Positions 50,793 through 60,034 of a DNA stretch of 64,000 bases are shown one piece after another. Location: NCBI RefSeq assembly GCF_014642875.1, contig NZ_BMJC01000003.1, positions 248,001 through 312,000 of the forward strand, given 5' to 3'. The stretch comes from Puia dinghuensis. Its GTDB lineage: Bacteria; Bacteroidota; Bacteroidia; Chitinophagales; Chitinophagaceae. The translations under genes were made by a program, and so were the position numbers. The first letter of the stretch is position 1. The number at the start of each line of letters is the position of its first letter. The notes under the pieces were generated by a model. It saw nothing but the letters and a program-made list of their open reading frames with translations, searched no databases and was not told the DNA's origin.

Positions 50793-51431
50793 ATGAACTG
50801 CTTAAAGTCGTTAACAGCAGCATGGGTATGCCTTCTTTTTTCGCCTCGTCTTCCCGCCCAGGAGATCAGCCATCCGGTGGGGAATTCCCGCGACAGTGTG
50901 GCGTGGGCCAGGGTGAGCGCACTGCTTGGGGAGGTATCCCGGAAGGAATTTGAGGACAAGGCGGAAAAAAAGACGGCTCAGTTTACCGACTACCTAAAGA
51001 TCCTCTGTGATAAATCGGCCAGCTACGAACAGCTGGATAAGGCAGTGGCGCAGGCTATCACCTTATTTGTCAATGAGGACGCGGTGGTAGAGACCTCGTC
51101 GAACAACAGGAACACCATTTTGCGGCTAAGGATCAGGGACTATCTGAAGAAGGTGAAGCAAATACAGTATGATAAGATAGAGATCAAGTGGACACATGTC
51201 CAGTACGTGGGCGATTTGAAGCCAGCACCAGATGGGAATTTATATGGAACCGTCTCGTTCGAGCAGGAATTCAGGGGCTACCGGGACGGTAAACTGGTGT
51301 ATAGCGATGTCACGTTGAAGCATGCCAATGTCGTACTAAAGACCTATAAGAAAACCTACGAGGGATCGACCCGGAAGATCTGGGATGTATTGTTATCCGA
51401 CATAGGGGTTGAAGCTACAAAATCAATTTAA
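50793..51431 (+). CDS. Secreted protein, first gene of the kinase cluster
   Basis: A 212-residue protein with signal peptide (cut near LPAQ). The mature part is a mixed alpha/beta domain (LRIRDYLKKVKQIQYDKIEIKWTHVQYVGDL ... YGTVSFEQEFRGYRDGKLVYSDVT) that resembles the N-terminal domain of the next gene product. The shared 'E/D-x-F-x-G' beta strand suggests a common fold. It ends seven bases before the large TPR gene. A TAAATTTG -7 box at 50654-50661 could drive the operon. Confidence 0.8.
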   Translation: MNCLKSLTAAWVCLLFSPRLPAQEISHPVGNSRDSVAWARVSALLGEVSRKEFEDKAEKKTAQFTDYLKILCDKSASYEQLDKAVAQAITLFVNEDAVVETSSNNRNTILRLRIRDYLKKVKQIQYDKIEIKWTHVQYVGDLKPAPDGNLYGTVSFEQEFRGYRDGKLVYSDVTLKHANVVLKTYKKTYEGSTRKIWDVLLSDIGVEATKSI

Positions 51432-51438
51432 TTCCTCC

Positions 51439-53838
51439 ATGATCAAGACACCCTTGAATGCGATCGGTTATGTAGTAGTCCTGTCGGCAGGGCTGCTCCT
51501 TTTTTGCAGTGGACGCGCGGCTGCCCAGGATTCCCTTTCCACCAGGGATGCCTCCGAAATTCGCTACAAGGCCGAAAGGATAGTGGGTACCGAACTCAAT
51601 GAATTGCTCAACGCCCTGTCAAGCACCGCGTATGAGACCCGGGAAGTAGCCGAAAGCATCACGGCCTCCTATTCCGTGAGCCGTAACCGCATCTTCCGCG
51701 ACTCGCTTGTCCTGGTAGAACCCGATGTCAACCCGGCCATCCGAACCAGCGCCCAATCGGGGGACGAACCGGTAGAAAAGTATCTGAAGGATATCGATCT
51801 CATTTACAAAAAGAGCGATAGCCCGACCATCGAATTCAGCAATATCCGGTGCAGCCCGGTGAAAAAGAAGGAGCATCTCTATGTCAAGGTATATTTCAAC
51901 TCCCGCTTCAAGGGCCGGAGTGTGGTGAATGACCAGGACTATGCCATTGTGAGCAGGATAGCAGAGCTAAAGGCTGAAAAAGATGACAATCAGTGGCATT
52001 TGTATATCGACCGGCTTGCCTTTTTTGATCCGGCCGATACGGCGGGGGATGTGGTGAATAATATCCCCATAAAAAAGGAGGCGGCGCCGGTGATCGGGGT
52101 CGTAGAAAAGAGTCCTGATACAGCAGCCGTGGCAAAGAGGCCCGTGGCCGTGGAGACGCCGTTCATGGTCAGGATGCGCACGCTGGAAAACAACCGGCAG
52201 TATAAGGAGGCGTTGAAGGAATATACGGAGGCGATAAGGAAAGAGCCTAAGAACCCGGATTATTATGTGGGGCGCGGCCGCTGTTATGAAAAAATGAGGG
52301 ACAATGCGCGATCGATGGCCTTGGCGTTGAAGGATTATACCCAGGCGTATGATCTCGATCATAACCATCTTCCGGCGATAGGTTGCCGCGCAGACTTATA
52401 TGCCCGGATGGGCAACTACTTCAGGGCGTTGGCCGATTATACGGTATACCTCACCATTGACAAGAGCGACATCACCATCTATGAGAAGAAATCGCAGATG
52501 CATGTCCTGTTGAAAATGCCTGCCGACGCCATCGCCGATCTCGACGAGGCGCTGCGGATCGACTCTTCGAATGCCCTGGCCCTTTTTTACCGCGGGCGTT
52601 GCGACCTCCTGCTCAACAAGCTGCCCGAGGCAGCGAAGGATTTTTCCCGGGCGCGGGAGCGTGGGCTGGACAGCGCTGACCGCAACGCCATTTCGGGGTA
52701 TGCCGCAACTTATTATGAGCAGGCGGCACAGCGCTTTGTCAGTCATGGCACCGACTCCGCGATCGGCTATATCGATGAGGCAATAGCTATCGAGCCGGCT
52801 TCATCCTTATATCGATTTGCCAGGGGTAACTATTACTATTCCCTTGCCGATTATAAAGAGGCGATAGGCAGCTATGACCGGGCCATCGAATACAATCCTT
52901 CCAATATACCGGCGCTGTACAAACGGGGAATGGCGCATTTTGGGATCGCAGATAACAAGGAAGCGATCGTCAACTTCGAAGCCGTATTAAAACTCGATCC
53001 GCACCATATGTTTGCCGCCAAAGGCGAGGGGGATGCTTATCAGGCCCTGAAGGATTATACCAACGCGGCGATGGCGTATGAAAAGGCGCTGCGTATCGCA
53101 GGCAGCAGTAAACAGGGGGCTGACGCTGCCGTGCTGGCAGATATTTATAATTCGCTTGGACATTGTTATTTCGAACGGGGAGAGTATGAAAAGGCGGTGA
53201 CCAACGGACGGAAAGCCATCGGCTACAACCGCAATTTTGGCGAGGCCTGGTTCAACAGGGGGTATGCTTATCACAAGCAGGGGAAACTATCGGAGGCGAT
53301 AGACGATCTGAAAAAGGCGACCGCCCTCGATACCAAACGTCCCAGGTGGCATTATGTGCTGGGCCTCGTTTACCAGGAAAAGAAAGACTTTGGCAATGCC
53401 GTAGCGCAGTATGCCGCCTGTACACAGGAGGATGCCGGGCTTACCCTCCCCGGCGCTATCTACCGGCAGGGCTATTGTCAATACAGGATGCAGCATTATG
53501 CCGAAGCGCTGCCGTTGTATTCGCGAGCTTTACAGGTAGACACGGTGCAGGCGTCCTTCCCGATGGAGATGGGGATCGTCTGCCTCAACACGGGCAGGTA
53601 TGACTCGGCCTATCTCTTTTGCCAAAGGGCCTGGCGGCAGGACAGTACGAATGGCTATACCGCCTATTGCATCGGTGCTTCTCTTTACTTGCAGGGTAAG
53701 GTGAATGAGTCGATGACCTGGTTCGGGAAGGCTTTCCGGAAAAAGACACCCGCAGCTGCCATAATAAAAAGAGACCAGCAGCTGGCAGCGCTTCGCGACG
53801 ATAAAAAATTCAAAGAACTACTGAAAAAATACCTCTAA
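51439..53838 (+). CDS. Large secreted TPR protein
   Basis: A 799-residue protein; the ATG at 51439 opens a signal peptide (cut near RAAAQ30). Residues 35-200 form a domain like that of the preceding gene product. Residues 248 to the end contain about a dozen TPR units (RQYKEALKEYTEAIRKEPKNP, GNYFRALADYTVYLTIDKSD, YKEAIGSYDRAIEYNPSN, GEYEKAVTNGRKAIGYNRN). It is a protein-interaction scaffold, periplasmic by signal peptide. It is two bases from the tandem kinase gene and may present ligands to the kinase's periplasmic domain. Confidence 0.9.
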   Translation: MIKTPLNAIGYVVVLSAGLLLFCSGRAAAQDSLSTRDASEIRYKAERIVGTELNELLNALSSTAYETREVAESITASYSVSRNRIFRDSLVLVEPDVNPAIRTSAQSGDEPVEKYLKDIDLIYKKSDSPTIEFSNIRCSPVKKKEHLYVKVYFNSRFKGRSVVNDQDYAIVSRIAELKAEKDDNQWHLYIDRLAFFDPADTAGDVVNNIPIKKEAAPVIGVVEKSPDTAAVAKRPVAVETPFMVRMRTLENNRQYKEALKEYTEAIRKEPKNPDYYVGRGRCYEKMRDNARSMALALKDYTQAYDLDHNHLPAIGCRADLYARMGNYFRALADYTVYLTIDKSDITIYEKKSQMHVLLKMPADAIADLDEALRIDSSNALALFYRGRCDLLLNKLPEAAKDFSRARERGLDSADRNAISGYAATYYEQAAQRFVSHGTDSAIGYIDEAIAIEPASSLYRFARGNYYYSLADYKEAIGSYDRAIEYNPSNIPALYKRGMAHFGIADNKEAIVNFEAVLKLDPHHMFAAKGEGDAYQALKDYTNAAMAYEKALRIAGSSKQGADAAVLADIYNSLGHCYFERGEYEKAVTNGRKAIGYNRNFGEAWFNRGYAYHKQGKLSEAIDDLKKATALDTKRPRWHYVLGLVYQEKKDFGNAVAQYAACTQEDAGLTLPGAIYRQGYCQYRMQHYAEALPLYSRALQVDTVQASFPMEMGIVCLNTGRYDSAYLFCQRAWRQDSTNGYTAYCIGASLYLQGKVNESMTWFGKAFRKKTPAAAIIKRDQQLAALRDDKKFKELLKKYL

Positions 53839-53840
53839 TC

Positions 53841-56351
53841 ATGCTATTATTCAACCGTTACAAGTATGATCCGGCCACCGATGCCATCGGCAAAGGTGAG
53901 TTTACGCGGGTGTACAAGGCAATGGACACGCAGATCTATCTGCCTGTGGCCGTAAAGATCTACCAGCCCACTGACCTCCCTTCAAAATTTGGGTTTGTGC
54001 AGGTGAATAAGTTTAAGGACCTCGATCATCCCAACATCTGCCGTTATCTGCATGTCGGGGAGATAACAAAAGACAGCGCGGCCGGCGACGAGGAGAAGTC
54101 GCAGGTGTGTGTGATGGAGCTGTTGCCGGATGGGAATTTTGCCACTTATTACCAGGCCCGTAAGCAGCCGGAGCTGTTGCGCAGGATGGTGCTGGATATC
54201 CTTTACGGATTGACATACCTGCACTCGCATCGTATCGTCCACCGGCGGCTGAAGCCTTCTAACCTGCTTGTCGGGGAGACCACACAGGGGCCGGTGGTGA
54301 AGATCACGGATTTTGGGCTGGGGTCGGGAAAGGCTTCGCTTAGGGATGCGCGAATGTCGTCGATGGTGATCGATGTGACGCGGATGGCGCCCGAGCAGCT
54401 CAATGCGCGCGAGTATGGCATCGATGGGAGTGTCTCGTATCATCTCGATTTCTGGGCGCTTGGATTGTCGGTCTATGAAGCGCTGACCAACAACGATGTC
54501 CTTTTCAAGAACCGGCCCGGGGACAGCCGGGAGCAGGTGATCAGGAATATCCTGTCGCCGAGGCTGCCGGAGAAGATACTGCGGTTGCAGGCGCCGTTTG
54601 ATACGTTTGTGCTGCGTTGTCTGGCCAAGCATGCGGAGCACCGGCCGCAGAATACTCGCGAATTGCTCGAGTTGCTGGCTCAGCCGATCTTGGCGAAGCC
54701 GGTTGTGACGAGAGAGGAGACGGAGGTTGTGGAAGAAGCATCGGAACCTGTCGGGGAGGAGGCATTGGTGCCTGTTGTGGAGACGGATGCGCCGACCGGG
54801 GAGGTTTGGGCGGCGGTAGATGTGGCTGGGGCTCCGGTGGCGGCGGACACACCGGTGGTTATGGTGGCTCCAGTGGTTGCGAAGGTTGCGGAGCGAAGCA
54901 AAGAAAACCAGTCCCTGCTCAACCGGTATGAATACGATGCACGACGGTCCTTCATCGGCAGGGGCGGGTTCTCCCGGGTCTATAAGGCCTTTGATAAGAA
55001 GCTGGGCCGCTGGGTGGCGTTGAAGTTCTATAAGCCCGGGGAGTATGCCGACCGGTATAGTCCCATTGCGGAGATTCGCCGGGTGATCAACCTGGACCAT
55101 CCCAACATCTGCCGCTACCTGGATATCGAGGAGATAACAAAAGAGACAATTTTGGGTGAGAAGGAGGTGACACAGATCTGTGTGATGGAACTGCTGGATG
55201 GCGGCAACCTGCTCCAATATTATACGGCGCACCCTTCGGCGGAAGTGTTGATAAAGCTGTTGAACGACGTATTGAAGGGGCTGGCCTATCTGCACCGCAA
55301 CGGGATCATCCACCGGGACATCAAACCCGCGAATATCCTGATCAAGGAGGACAGTGGGGGTGCGGTGGCCAAGATCACGGATTTTGGGGTGAGCAAGTAC
55401 TCGGATTCGATGACAACCAACAGTGCTGCGGCGCTTGTCGTTTCGATCCCCTATATGGCGCCCGAACAGCTGAATCCCAGGAAATATGGGATAGAGGAGA
55501 AGATATCCTACAACCTCGACCTGTGGGCGCTGGGGGTTACGATCTACGAGGTGATCACCGGCGATGTTTTGTTCAAGAACAGTGAGATCGACAGCAGCGA
55601 GGAGATCATGGCGAATATAATGGCGCCCGGGTTGCCCGACAAGATCGCAGCGTTGCCGCAACCTTTCCTCGAGATCGTGCAGCGCTGCCTGGTGAAGGAT
55701 GCGCGGCAGCGGGTACAGCAGGCGGAGGAATTGATCGGCTGGTTCGAAAAACGGGCGGAAGACGCCGCACCGATGGCGGAAGAAGCCGCGCCGATAGTCG
55801 AAGAGGCGCAGCAAATGGAAACGGAGCCGGTGACGCTGATGGAGGCGTGGGAGAGAGGGGCTACCGTTGAGCTGGAGCTTGGGGAAGAGAAGAAGGTATA
55901 CAAGCGATGGTCGACGGGATTACGCATCACGGTTATTTCGGCGACGTTGCTGCTGGCGATTGGCTTTTATATCAATTCGCAGAACCGGCGATGGACTGAG
56001 GTATTGAACCTCCAGCCGTTGAAGCCAGATTCGCCGCATATCGCCCTGCCTATGCGAACCGACCCCACCGTTAGCGCAACGAATGGAGAAAAGGCTGCCA
56101 CACCGGGCCCGGTGAAGGCGGTTGCAAAATTCGTATTGCTGCTGAGCACACCCCGAACCTGTGCTATTCATATCAATGATGTACCCTTTGGGGTACTGGA
56201 GAGCGGCAAGAAGATGAGAGTGTATCTCGATGCGGGAGATTATTCCATCCAGGCGACAACCATCGGCAGCGATCCGGTGAAATTCAGCCGGCGGTTTGTC
56301 GTGCGACAGCAGGACCTCAACCATTCGAACAAGTACAGAATCCGGTTTTAG
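53841..56351 (+). CDS. Tandem pseudokinase-kinase, single-TM Ser/Thr protein kinase with PEGA-like domain
   Basis: An 836-residue protein. Kinase domain 1 (6-280) keeps Lys39 and DFG (157-159) but has HRR (134-136) in place of HRD and Gln54 for the helix-C Glu, so it is a predicted pseudokinase. Kinase domain 2 (362-636) has Lys395, Glu411, HRD (491-493) and DFG (514-516) and should be active. The two share LDHPNICRYL and other blocks, so they arose by duplication. A linker rich in Glu/Val (285-355), a TM helix (693-713) and a C-terminal PEGA-like domain (about 765-836) complete it. PP2C and TPR genes are adjacent. Confidence 0.93.
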   Translation: MLLFNRYKYDPATDAIGKGEFTRVYKAMDTQIYLPVAVKIYQPTDLPSKFGFVQVNKFKDLDHPNICRYLHVGEITKDSAAGDEEKSQVCVMELLPDGNFATYYQARKQPELLRRMVLDILYGLTYLHSHRIVHRRLKPSNLLVGETTQGPVVKITDFGLGSGKASLRDARMSSMVIDVTRMAPEQLNAREYGIDGSVSYHLDFWALGLSVYEALTNNDVLFKNRPGDSREQVIRNILSPRLPEKILRLQAPFDTFVLRCLAKHAEHRPQNTRELLELLAQPILAKPVVTREETEVVEEASEPVGEEALVPVVETDAPTGEVWAAVDVAGAPVAADTPVVMVAPVVAKVAERSKENQSLLNRYEYDARRSFIGRGGFSRVYKAFDKKLGRWVALKFYKPGEYADRYSPIAEIRRVINLDHPNICRYLDIEEITKETILGEKEVTQICVMELLDGGNLLQYYTAHPSAEVLIKLLNDVLKGLAYLHRNGIIHRDIKPANILIKEDSGGAVAKITDFGVSKYSDSMTTNSAAALVVSIPYMAPEQLNPRKYGIEEKISYNLDLWALGVTIYEVITGDVLFKNSEIDSSEEIMANIMAPGLPDKIAALPQPFLEIVQRCLVKDARQRVQQAEELIGWFEKRAEDAAPMAEEAAPIVEEAQQMETEPVTLMEAWERGATVELELGEEKKVYKRWSTGLRITVISATLLLAIGFYINSQNRRWTEVLNLQPLKPDSPHIALPMRTDPTVSATNGEKAATPGPVKAVAKFVLLLSTPRTCAIHINDVPFGVLESGKKMRVYLDAGDYSIQATTIGSDPVKFSRRFVVRQQDLNHSNKYRIRF

Positions 56352-56369
56352 GAATACTATCCATTTATC

Positions 56370-57230
56370 ATGAGCTATCTCCCGTTGAAGGTCATTGGTT
56401 GTTTGTCAATATTGCTGCTCTCATGGGCACTACCGGTGTACGCTCAGGTGTTTAGCAACGACGAAGGCGCGAGGGAAGCTGTTTTTGTGACGAAGGTGAT
56501 GCAGTTGGATGAATTCATCCACCGATTCAACAATGACCCTAATTCGACCATTCGTCAATACTATCTTGCTCATCACCGGAAGTGGGACAAGAGCCGGGCG
56601 GAACTGATCCGCAGCTTATTCGATTATTCGCAGGACTGGAATGCGGCGCAGATGGACCTTTTTATCCGGCGGGCCACCGATGCGCACCGGCCGGATTCAT
56701 TGCGTTTTTTCCAGGACAAGTGGTACGCCGAAGCGATCTGCAGTTTCCTGTATAATAATGAGCCGGTGGAAGCGACCCTGATACTTCGGTTACGGGTAAA
56801 CCTGGATGGGACCGCTCAGTGGATGATAGCGGCCGTCAAACCGGATTTTACCATTTTCCTGGAATCGACGGCGCCGGTGGTACCCCTGGCCGAGAGAAAG
56901 TTACGCTTCATCCAGCCTGCGGCCAATGATACGTACTTTGCCGAGCTGGACCGGGATCTTGCCGACAAACGATATCTACCCGCTTTTTTCGATGAAGGGT
57001 TCTTCCGACGGCGGCATTCCGGCCGTTTCTACCAGGCGTTGTTGAACGACCGGATCAGGTTTGTCACTGTAAAAAAACTCAGATACCATTACCTGCAGGT
57101 GCACGACTGGATATTTACGGTAGACAATTATGAACGGGATACCAGGAATTCCGGCTGGCTGATCTCCAGCATCCGGCCAGCTACGAGGGCAGCGCGAATA
57201 GACTATGAAAAACGGTTGTTGGAAGAATGA
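56370..57230 (+). CDS. Secreted protein of unknown function in the kinase operon
   Basis: A 286-residue protein with signal peptide (cut near VYAQ). The mature part is mostly helical at first (FVTKVMQLDEFIHRFNNDPNSTI, RSLFDYSQDWNAAQMDLFIRRAT) and then a beta-rich domain with LRVNLDGTAQWMIAAVKPDF. It looks like a relative of the secreted accessory proteins in this cluster. It sits between the kinase (18 bases) and the PP2C gene (22 bases), so a shared transcript is likely. The function is unknown. Confidence 0.78.
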   Translation: MSYLPLKVIGCLSILLLSWALPVYAQVFSNDEGAREAVFVTKVMQLDEFIHRFNNDPNSTIRQYYLAHHRKWDKSRAELIRSLFDYSQDWNAAQMDLFIRRATDAHRPDSLRFFQDKWYAEAICSFLYNNEPVEATLILRLRVNLDGTAQWMIAAVKPDFTIFLESTAPVVPLAERKLRFIQPAANDTYFAELDRDLADKRYLPAFFDEGFFRRRHSGRFYQALLNDRIRFVTVKKLRYHYLQVHDWIFTVDNYERDTRNSGWLISSIRPATRAARIDYEKRLLEE

Positions 57231-57252
57231 CCGGTAATCAAAAATATTTTGG

Positions 57253-58080
57253 ATGATGCAGATCACGCAAATCGACTATCTCCACGAAGTGGGCGCCAAG
57301 AAAAAACAAGAAGACTATCTATGGCCCGTGCCTGGAAGAGCTTCGTCGCGCGATAAGGTCTTTATCGTTTGTGACGGCGTCGGGGGATTAGAGAGTGGGG
57401 AGGTGGCCAGCAAGATCGTTGCGGAGTATGTAGGGAAAGAGTTGCTGAAGATACCGCCATCCGAAGTGGAGCTGCCGTTGATCAACGGGTTGCTGGAGGC
57501 GGCGCGGTTGAAGCTGGTAGAGTACGCCACCTTGAAGAGTCTTAGTACGGATATGGCTACGACCTTTACGCTGTTGCAGCTGGTTAACGACCGGGCTTTT
57601 ATCGCCTGGTGCGGAGATAGCCGGGTATATCATCTCCGGAAGAATAAGATCCTTTTCCGGACAGAAGATCATTCGTTGGTGGACTCGCTCTTCCGGAAGG
57701 GGGTGTTGACCGAAGAAGAAGCGCGAAGCCATCCACAGCGGAATTTACTGTTAAAAGCCGTTCGGGCAGACGAATTGTTGCCGGAAGCCGATGGACATTG
57801 GATCGGGGATATCCGGGAGGATGATCATTTCCTGCTTTGCACGGATGGGTTGCTGGAAAATATTTCGGATGCCGATCTGTTGTTCCTCCTGCATCAGCAT
57901 GAGCTTGGCGAGAAAGACCTGGGGAAGGCTTTGGGACAATTCTGTCTCGACCGAACCTGGGACAATTATTCCATGTACCTGATCAGGGTGAGTCCGATGA
58001 GGACAGTTATGAAAGCCGGGATGTCCAAGGCCAGGCGCGGGATCCGGCGACTACGGACATGGCTGCGGGGTGGTGGCTAG
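57253..58080 (+). CDS. PP2C family Ser/Thr protein phosphatase
   Basis: A 275-residue metal-dependent phosphatase. The family motifs are visible: QEDYLW, VCDGVGGLESGEVAS, FIAWCGDSRVYHLR, LLCTDGLLENISDADL and the final WDNYSMYLI with the metal-binding Asp. A basic C-terminal tail (KARRGIRRLRTWLRGGG) may contact membranes or nucleic acid. It should reverse phosphorylation by the adjacent tandem kinase. Two start ATGs (57253 and 57256) are equivalent. Confidence 0.93.
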   Translation: MMQITQIDYLHEVGAKKKQEDYLWPVPGRASSRDKVFIVCDGVGGLESGEVASKIVAEYVGKELLKIPPSEVELPLINGLLEAARLKLVEYATLKSLSTDMATTFTLLQLVNDRAFIAWCGDSRVYHLRKNKILFRTEDHSLVDSLFRKGVLTEEEARSHPQRNLLLKAVRADELLPEADGHWIGDIREDDHFLLCTDGLLENISDADLLFLLHQHELGEKDLGKALGQFCLDRTWDNYSMYLIRVSPMRTVMKAGMSKARRGIRRLRTWLRGGG

Positions 58081-58086
58081 AGAAAT

Positions 58087-59130
58087 TCACGGGTTTTTAT
58101 GGGCTGTTGTTTGGAGGATCAGGACGAGAGTGAGGATGGCTGCCAGGAGAAAGATGAGGATGGCTTGCGGCCACCAGGATGTAGGAGGGGTGGATGAATG
58201 GTGGGCCGTGGTTTTTGCTGTTGATCCAATCACCTGCAGCGGCAAACTGTCGGTATGGGCAATGTCATATTTTCCGGCGGCTGGGTCGAACCAGGTGAAT
58301 GCTATGGTGGGGAATACGTATTGCCCCGGGTGAGACGCGGTGAAAGGGATGGCCACGATCTTCTTTCCCGACTGTGGGAAGGTGTTTTCGCGGAGTTGCC
58401 ATCTCTCGACGGGTTCAAAATGCCGGAAGCCGGCAGGCCAGCGGATGGGTGGCAGGGTTAAGTTGCCGAAGCTGCCGGAGCCTTCTATTTCCATCAAAAG
58501 TGTATCGATCTCACCGGCTGCGAGCCAGTGGGTTGAAAGGAAAGTGTGTATGTGCCATTGTCCTACGGCGCCGGTGAAATCCGATGGTCTGCCGGCAGGG
58601 GGCAAGGGGCGCACATGGATAATCACTTTGTTGCTGCCAACCACACCCGAATAATGCCCGGGTCTGCCAGTGGCGTCGAGATACTTCACGTCATTGTTGA
58701 CCAGCAGCGGGCCGATGGTATCGTCGCCGGGTTGCAAGGGGGTCACCAACACCTGCCAGATGGTGAAGCCGTCATACAGTTTGCGGCTTATTTCTTTTTC
58801 GGGAAGGGGCTCCTCCTTCTGCCCGCTTTCTTTTGCCGTGAAGCCAACCAGGGAGGGTTTGGCGGCAATGGTGGAGGTGCTTTGCAGGGCTGTATAGAGG
58901 CGATAGGTAAGTAGCAGCTGCTCGCCGGGATAACAGTAAGAACGATTAATGGTGGCGAGGATGAAGATGTTGTCCTTGATCTTTTTTCCGGCATTTTCGT
59001 TTGGGTCCAGGACGGAGACAACCGATGGATCATGGACGGGAAGGTCGTCAAAGGTATGCTGGGCAAAGGTGTTAAGGGGCCTGACGGCCCCTGCCAGGAA
59101 GATGTATAAGATTAGATTTCTCCAGCGCAT
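58087..59130 (-). CDS. BatD-like protein
   Basis: A 347-residue protein from the ATG at 59130, where a signal peptide starts (MRWRNLILYIFLAGAVRPLNTFAQ). Ig-like beta domains with DNIFILATINRSYCYPGEQLLLTYRLYT and the C-terminal TM helix (WWPQAILIFLLAAILTLVLILQ) are BatD features. At about half the usual BatD length it is a short version. BatD normally belongs to the BatA-E aerotolerance cluster, none of which is here. It converges on the PP2C gene with six bases between. Confidence 0.85.
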   Translation of the reverse strand: MRWRNLILYIFLAGAVRPLNTFAQHTFDDLPVHDPSVVSVLDPNENAGKKIKDNIFILATINRSYCYPGEQLLLTYRLYTALQSTSTIAAKPSLVGFTAKESGQKEEPLPEKEISRKLYDGFTIWQVLVTPLQPGDDTIGPLLVNNDVKYLDATGRPGHYSGVVGSNKVIIHVRPLPPAGRPSDFTGAVGQWHIHTFLSTHWLAAGEIDTLLMEIEGSGSFGNLTLPPIRWPAGFRHFEPVERWQLRENTFPQSGKKIVAIPFTASHPGQYVFPTIAFTWFDPAAGKYDIAHTDSLPLQVIGSTAKTTAHHSSTPPTSWWPQAILIFLLAAILTLVLILQTTAHKNP

Positions 59131-59158
59131 GGAATTAATCAGGCAAACGCCGTGCCCG

Positions 59159-59923
59159 TCAATTGCGATCGATCCGGCGGCCCTGGGCATCGGGTGGACC
59201 GAATACCTCATCCCGCTTTTTCCGATAGTCCGCACGGCTAATGAGGTGGCCGCCTGAAGGGGCTTTGAGCTCGCGGTTGTCGACGTTGCTGCGTATCTCT
59301 TTTGCGCTGATGAGAATGCTCCCCTCGTCGATGTTTGCTTGAAGGATAGCGCCGGGCAGACCGCTGAATTGGTCGGGCCCGATGGGCAGCGGGATATCAC
59401 TGGTGTACCAGGCCACCACTTTTTCTCCGCGTGGGGTGGTGAGCGTCGCCTTTTTACAGAGATGGTTAAGGATGGTGGTAGTGTCATCGGACAGCTTCCA
59501 GGGTTGCTGGGGAATAGTGTCGGTGATGATGTATTTTTTATCTGCAAGGATGGTCTCTTCGAGCAGCCGGCCGCTGCTGTAGTTGCGGTAGAAGGCTCCG
59601 TCGTCGCCGGGTCCTGTCATCCGGAAGATCACGTGCATACCGCCGGAATTGTTATCGAAGGGATCGGGTGCCTCGTCCTTTGGCATTGCCTTATACACAG
59701 AAATGCTGTCCTTGAACAGTAGTTCGTAGACAGTAGTCTGAAACTGCGGGATCATGGCCCTGTTCTGATCGTCCTTCGGCATGTGCCGGTAGACGTCGAG
59801 CTTTTTCTCGTAGACGATACTGCCCTGACGGGGTTGGGCCGGCGATGCGAGGGCGAGGGTTAGGCAGAGAAGAGGCAGCAGGACGCGGATGGAACTGGGT
59901 AGAAGAGCGGCGGCTTTTTTCAT
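59159..59923 (-). CDS. GLPGLI family secreted protein
   Basis: A 254-residue protein with signal peptide (ending ASPAQ). The signature SGLPGAILQANIDEGS is a GLPGLI variant, and KLDVYRH near the mature N-terminus fits the family, found only in Bacteroidota and frequently beside a TonB-type receptor and a two-component system, as here. Its role is unknown. A consensus -7 box and a set of TTAAC repeats precede it. Confidence 0.9.
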   Translation of the reverse strand: MKKAAALLPSSIRVLLPLLCLTLALASPAQPRQGSIVYEKKLDVYRHMPKDDQNRAMIPQFQTTVYELLFKDSISVYKAMPKDEAPDPFDNNSGGMHVIFRMTGPGDDGAFYRNYSSGRLLEETILADKKYIITDTIPQQPWKLSDDTTTILNHLCKKATLTTPRGEKVVAWYTSDIPLPIGPDQFSGLPGAILQANIDEGSILISAKEIRSNVDNRELKAPSGGHLISRADYRKKRDEVFGPPDAQGRRIDRN

Positions 59924-59939
59924 GTTTATTGCTTTGGTT

Positions 59940-59947
59940 CAAAATTA
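59940..59947 (-). promoter_or_regulatory. -7 box of the GLPGLI gene
   Basis: TAATTTTG on the minus strand matches TAnnTTTG exactly, 16 bases upstream of the ATG at 59923. Three TTAAC copies lie further upstream in place of a good -33 element, which suggests activator dependence. Confidence 0.6.
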
Positions 59948-59959
59948 TCCTGTGAGGCC

Positions 59960-59995
59960 GTTAAGGAAGCTTGATTTAAGGTTAATTAAGGTTAA
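59960..59995 (-). promoter_or_regulatory. TTAAC direct repeats, predicted OmpR-type binding sites
   Basis: On the minus strand TTAAC occurs at 59995-59991, 59985-59981 and 59964-59960, spaced 10 and 21 bases apart. The first two lie in a tandem ten-base repeat, TTAAGGTTAA twice (59976-59995). The region separates the GLPGLI gene from the kinase/regulator operon, so one site array could serve both. Confidence 0.6.
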
Positions 59996-60034
59996 TGGAT
60001 GATTTTAGCGGTGTTGCGGCCGTATCTTTACCGG

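Noticed and set aside
53982-55814. A 610-codon minus-strand frame opposite the tandem kinase
   Set aside because: Its His/Arg/Leu-rich translation is typical of the antisense of a GC-rich gene, and the plus strand encodes two kinase domains with full motifs.
59131-59547. N-terminal extension of the BatD-like frame by 139 codons
   Set aside because: It lies within the GLPGLI gene in another frame and lacks a signal sequence; the signal peptide begins at 59130.
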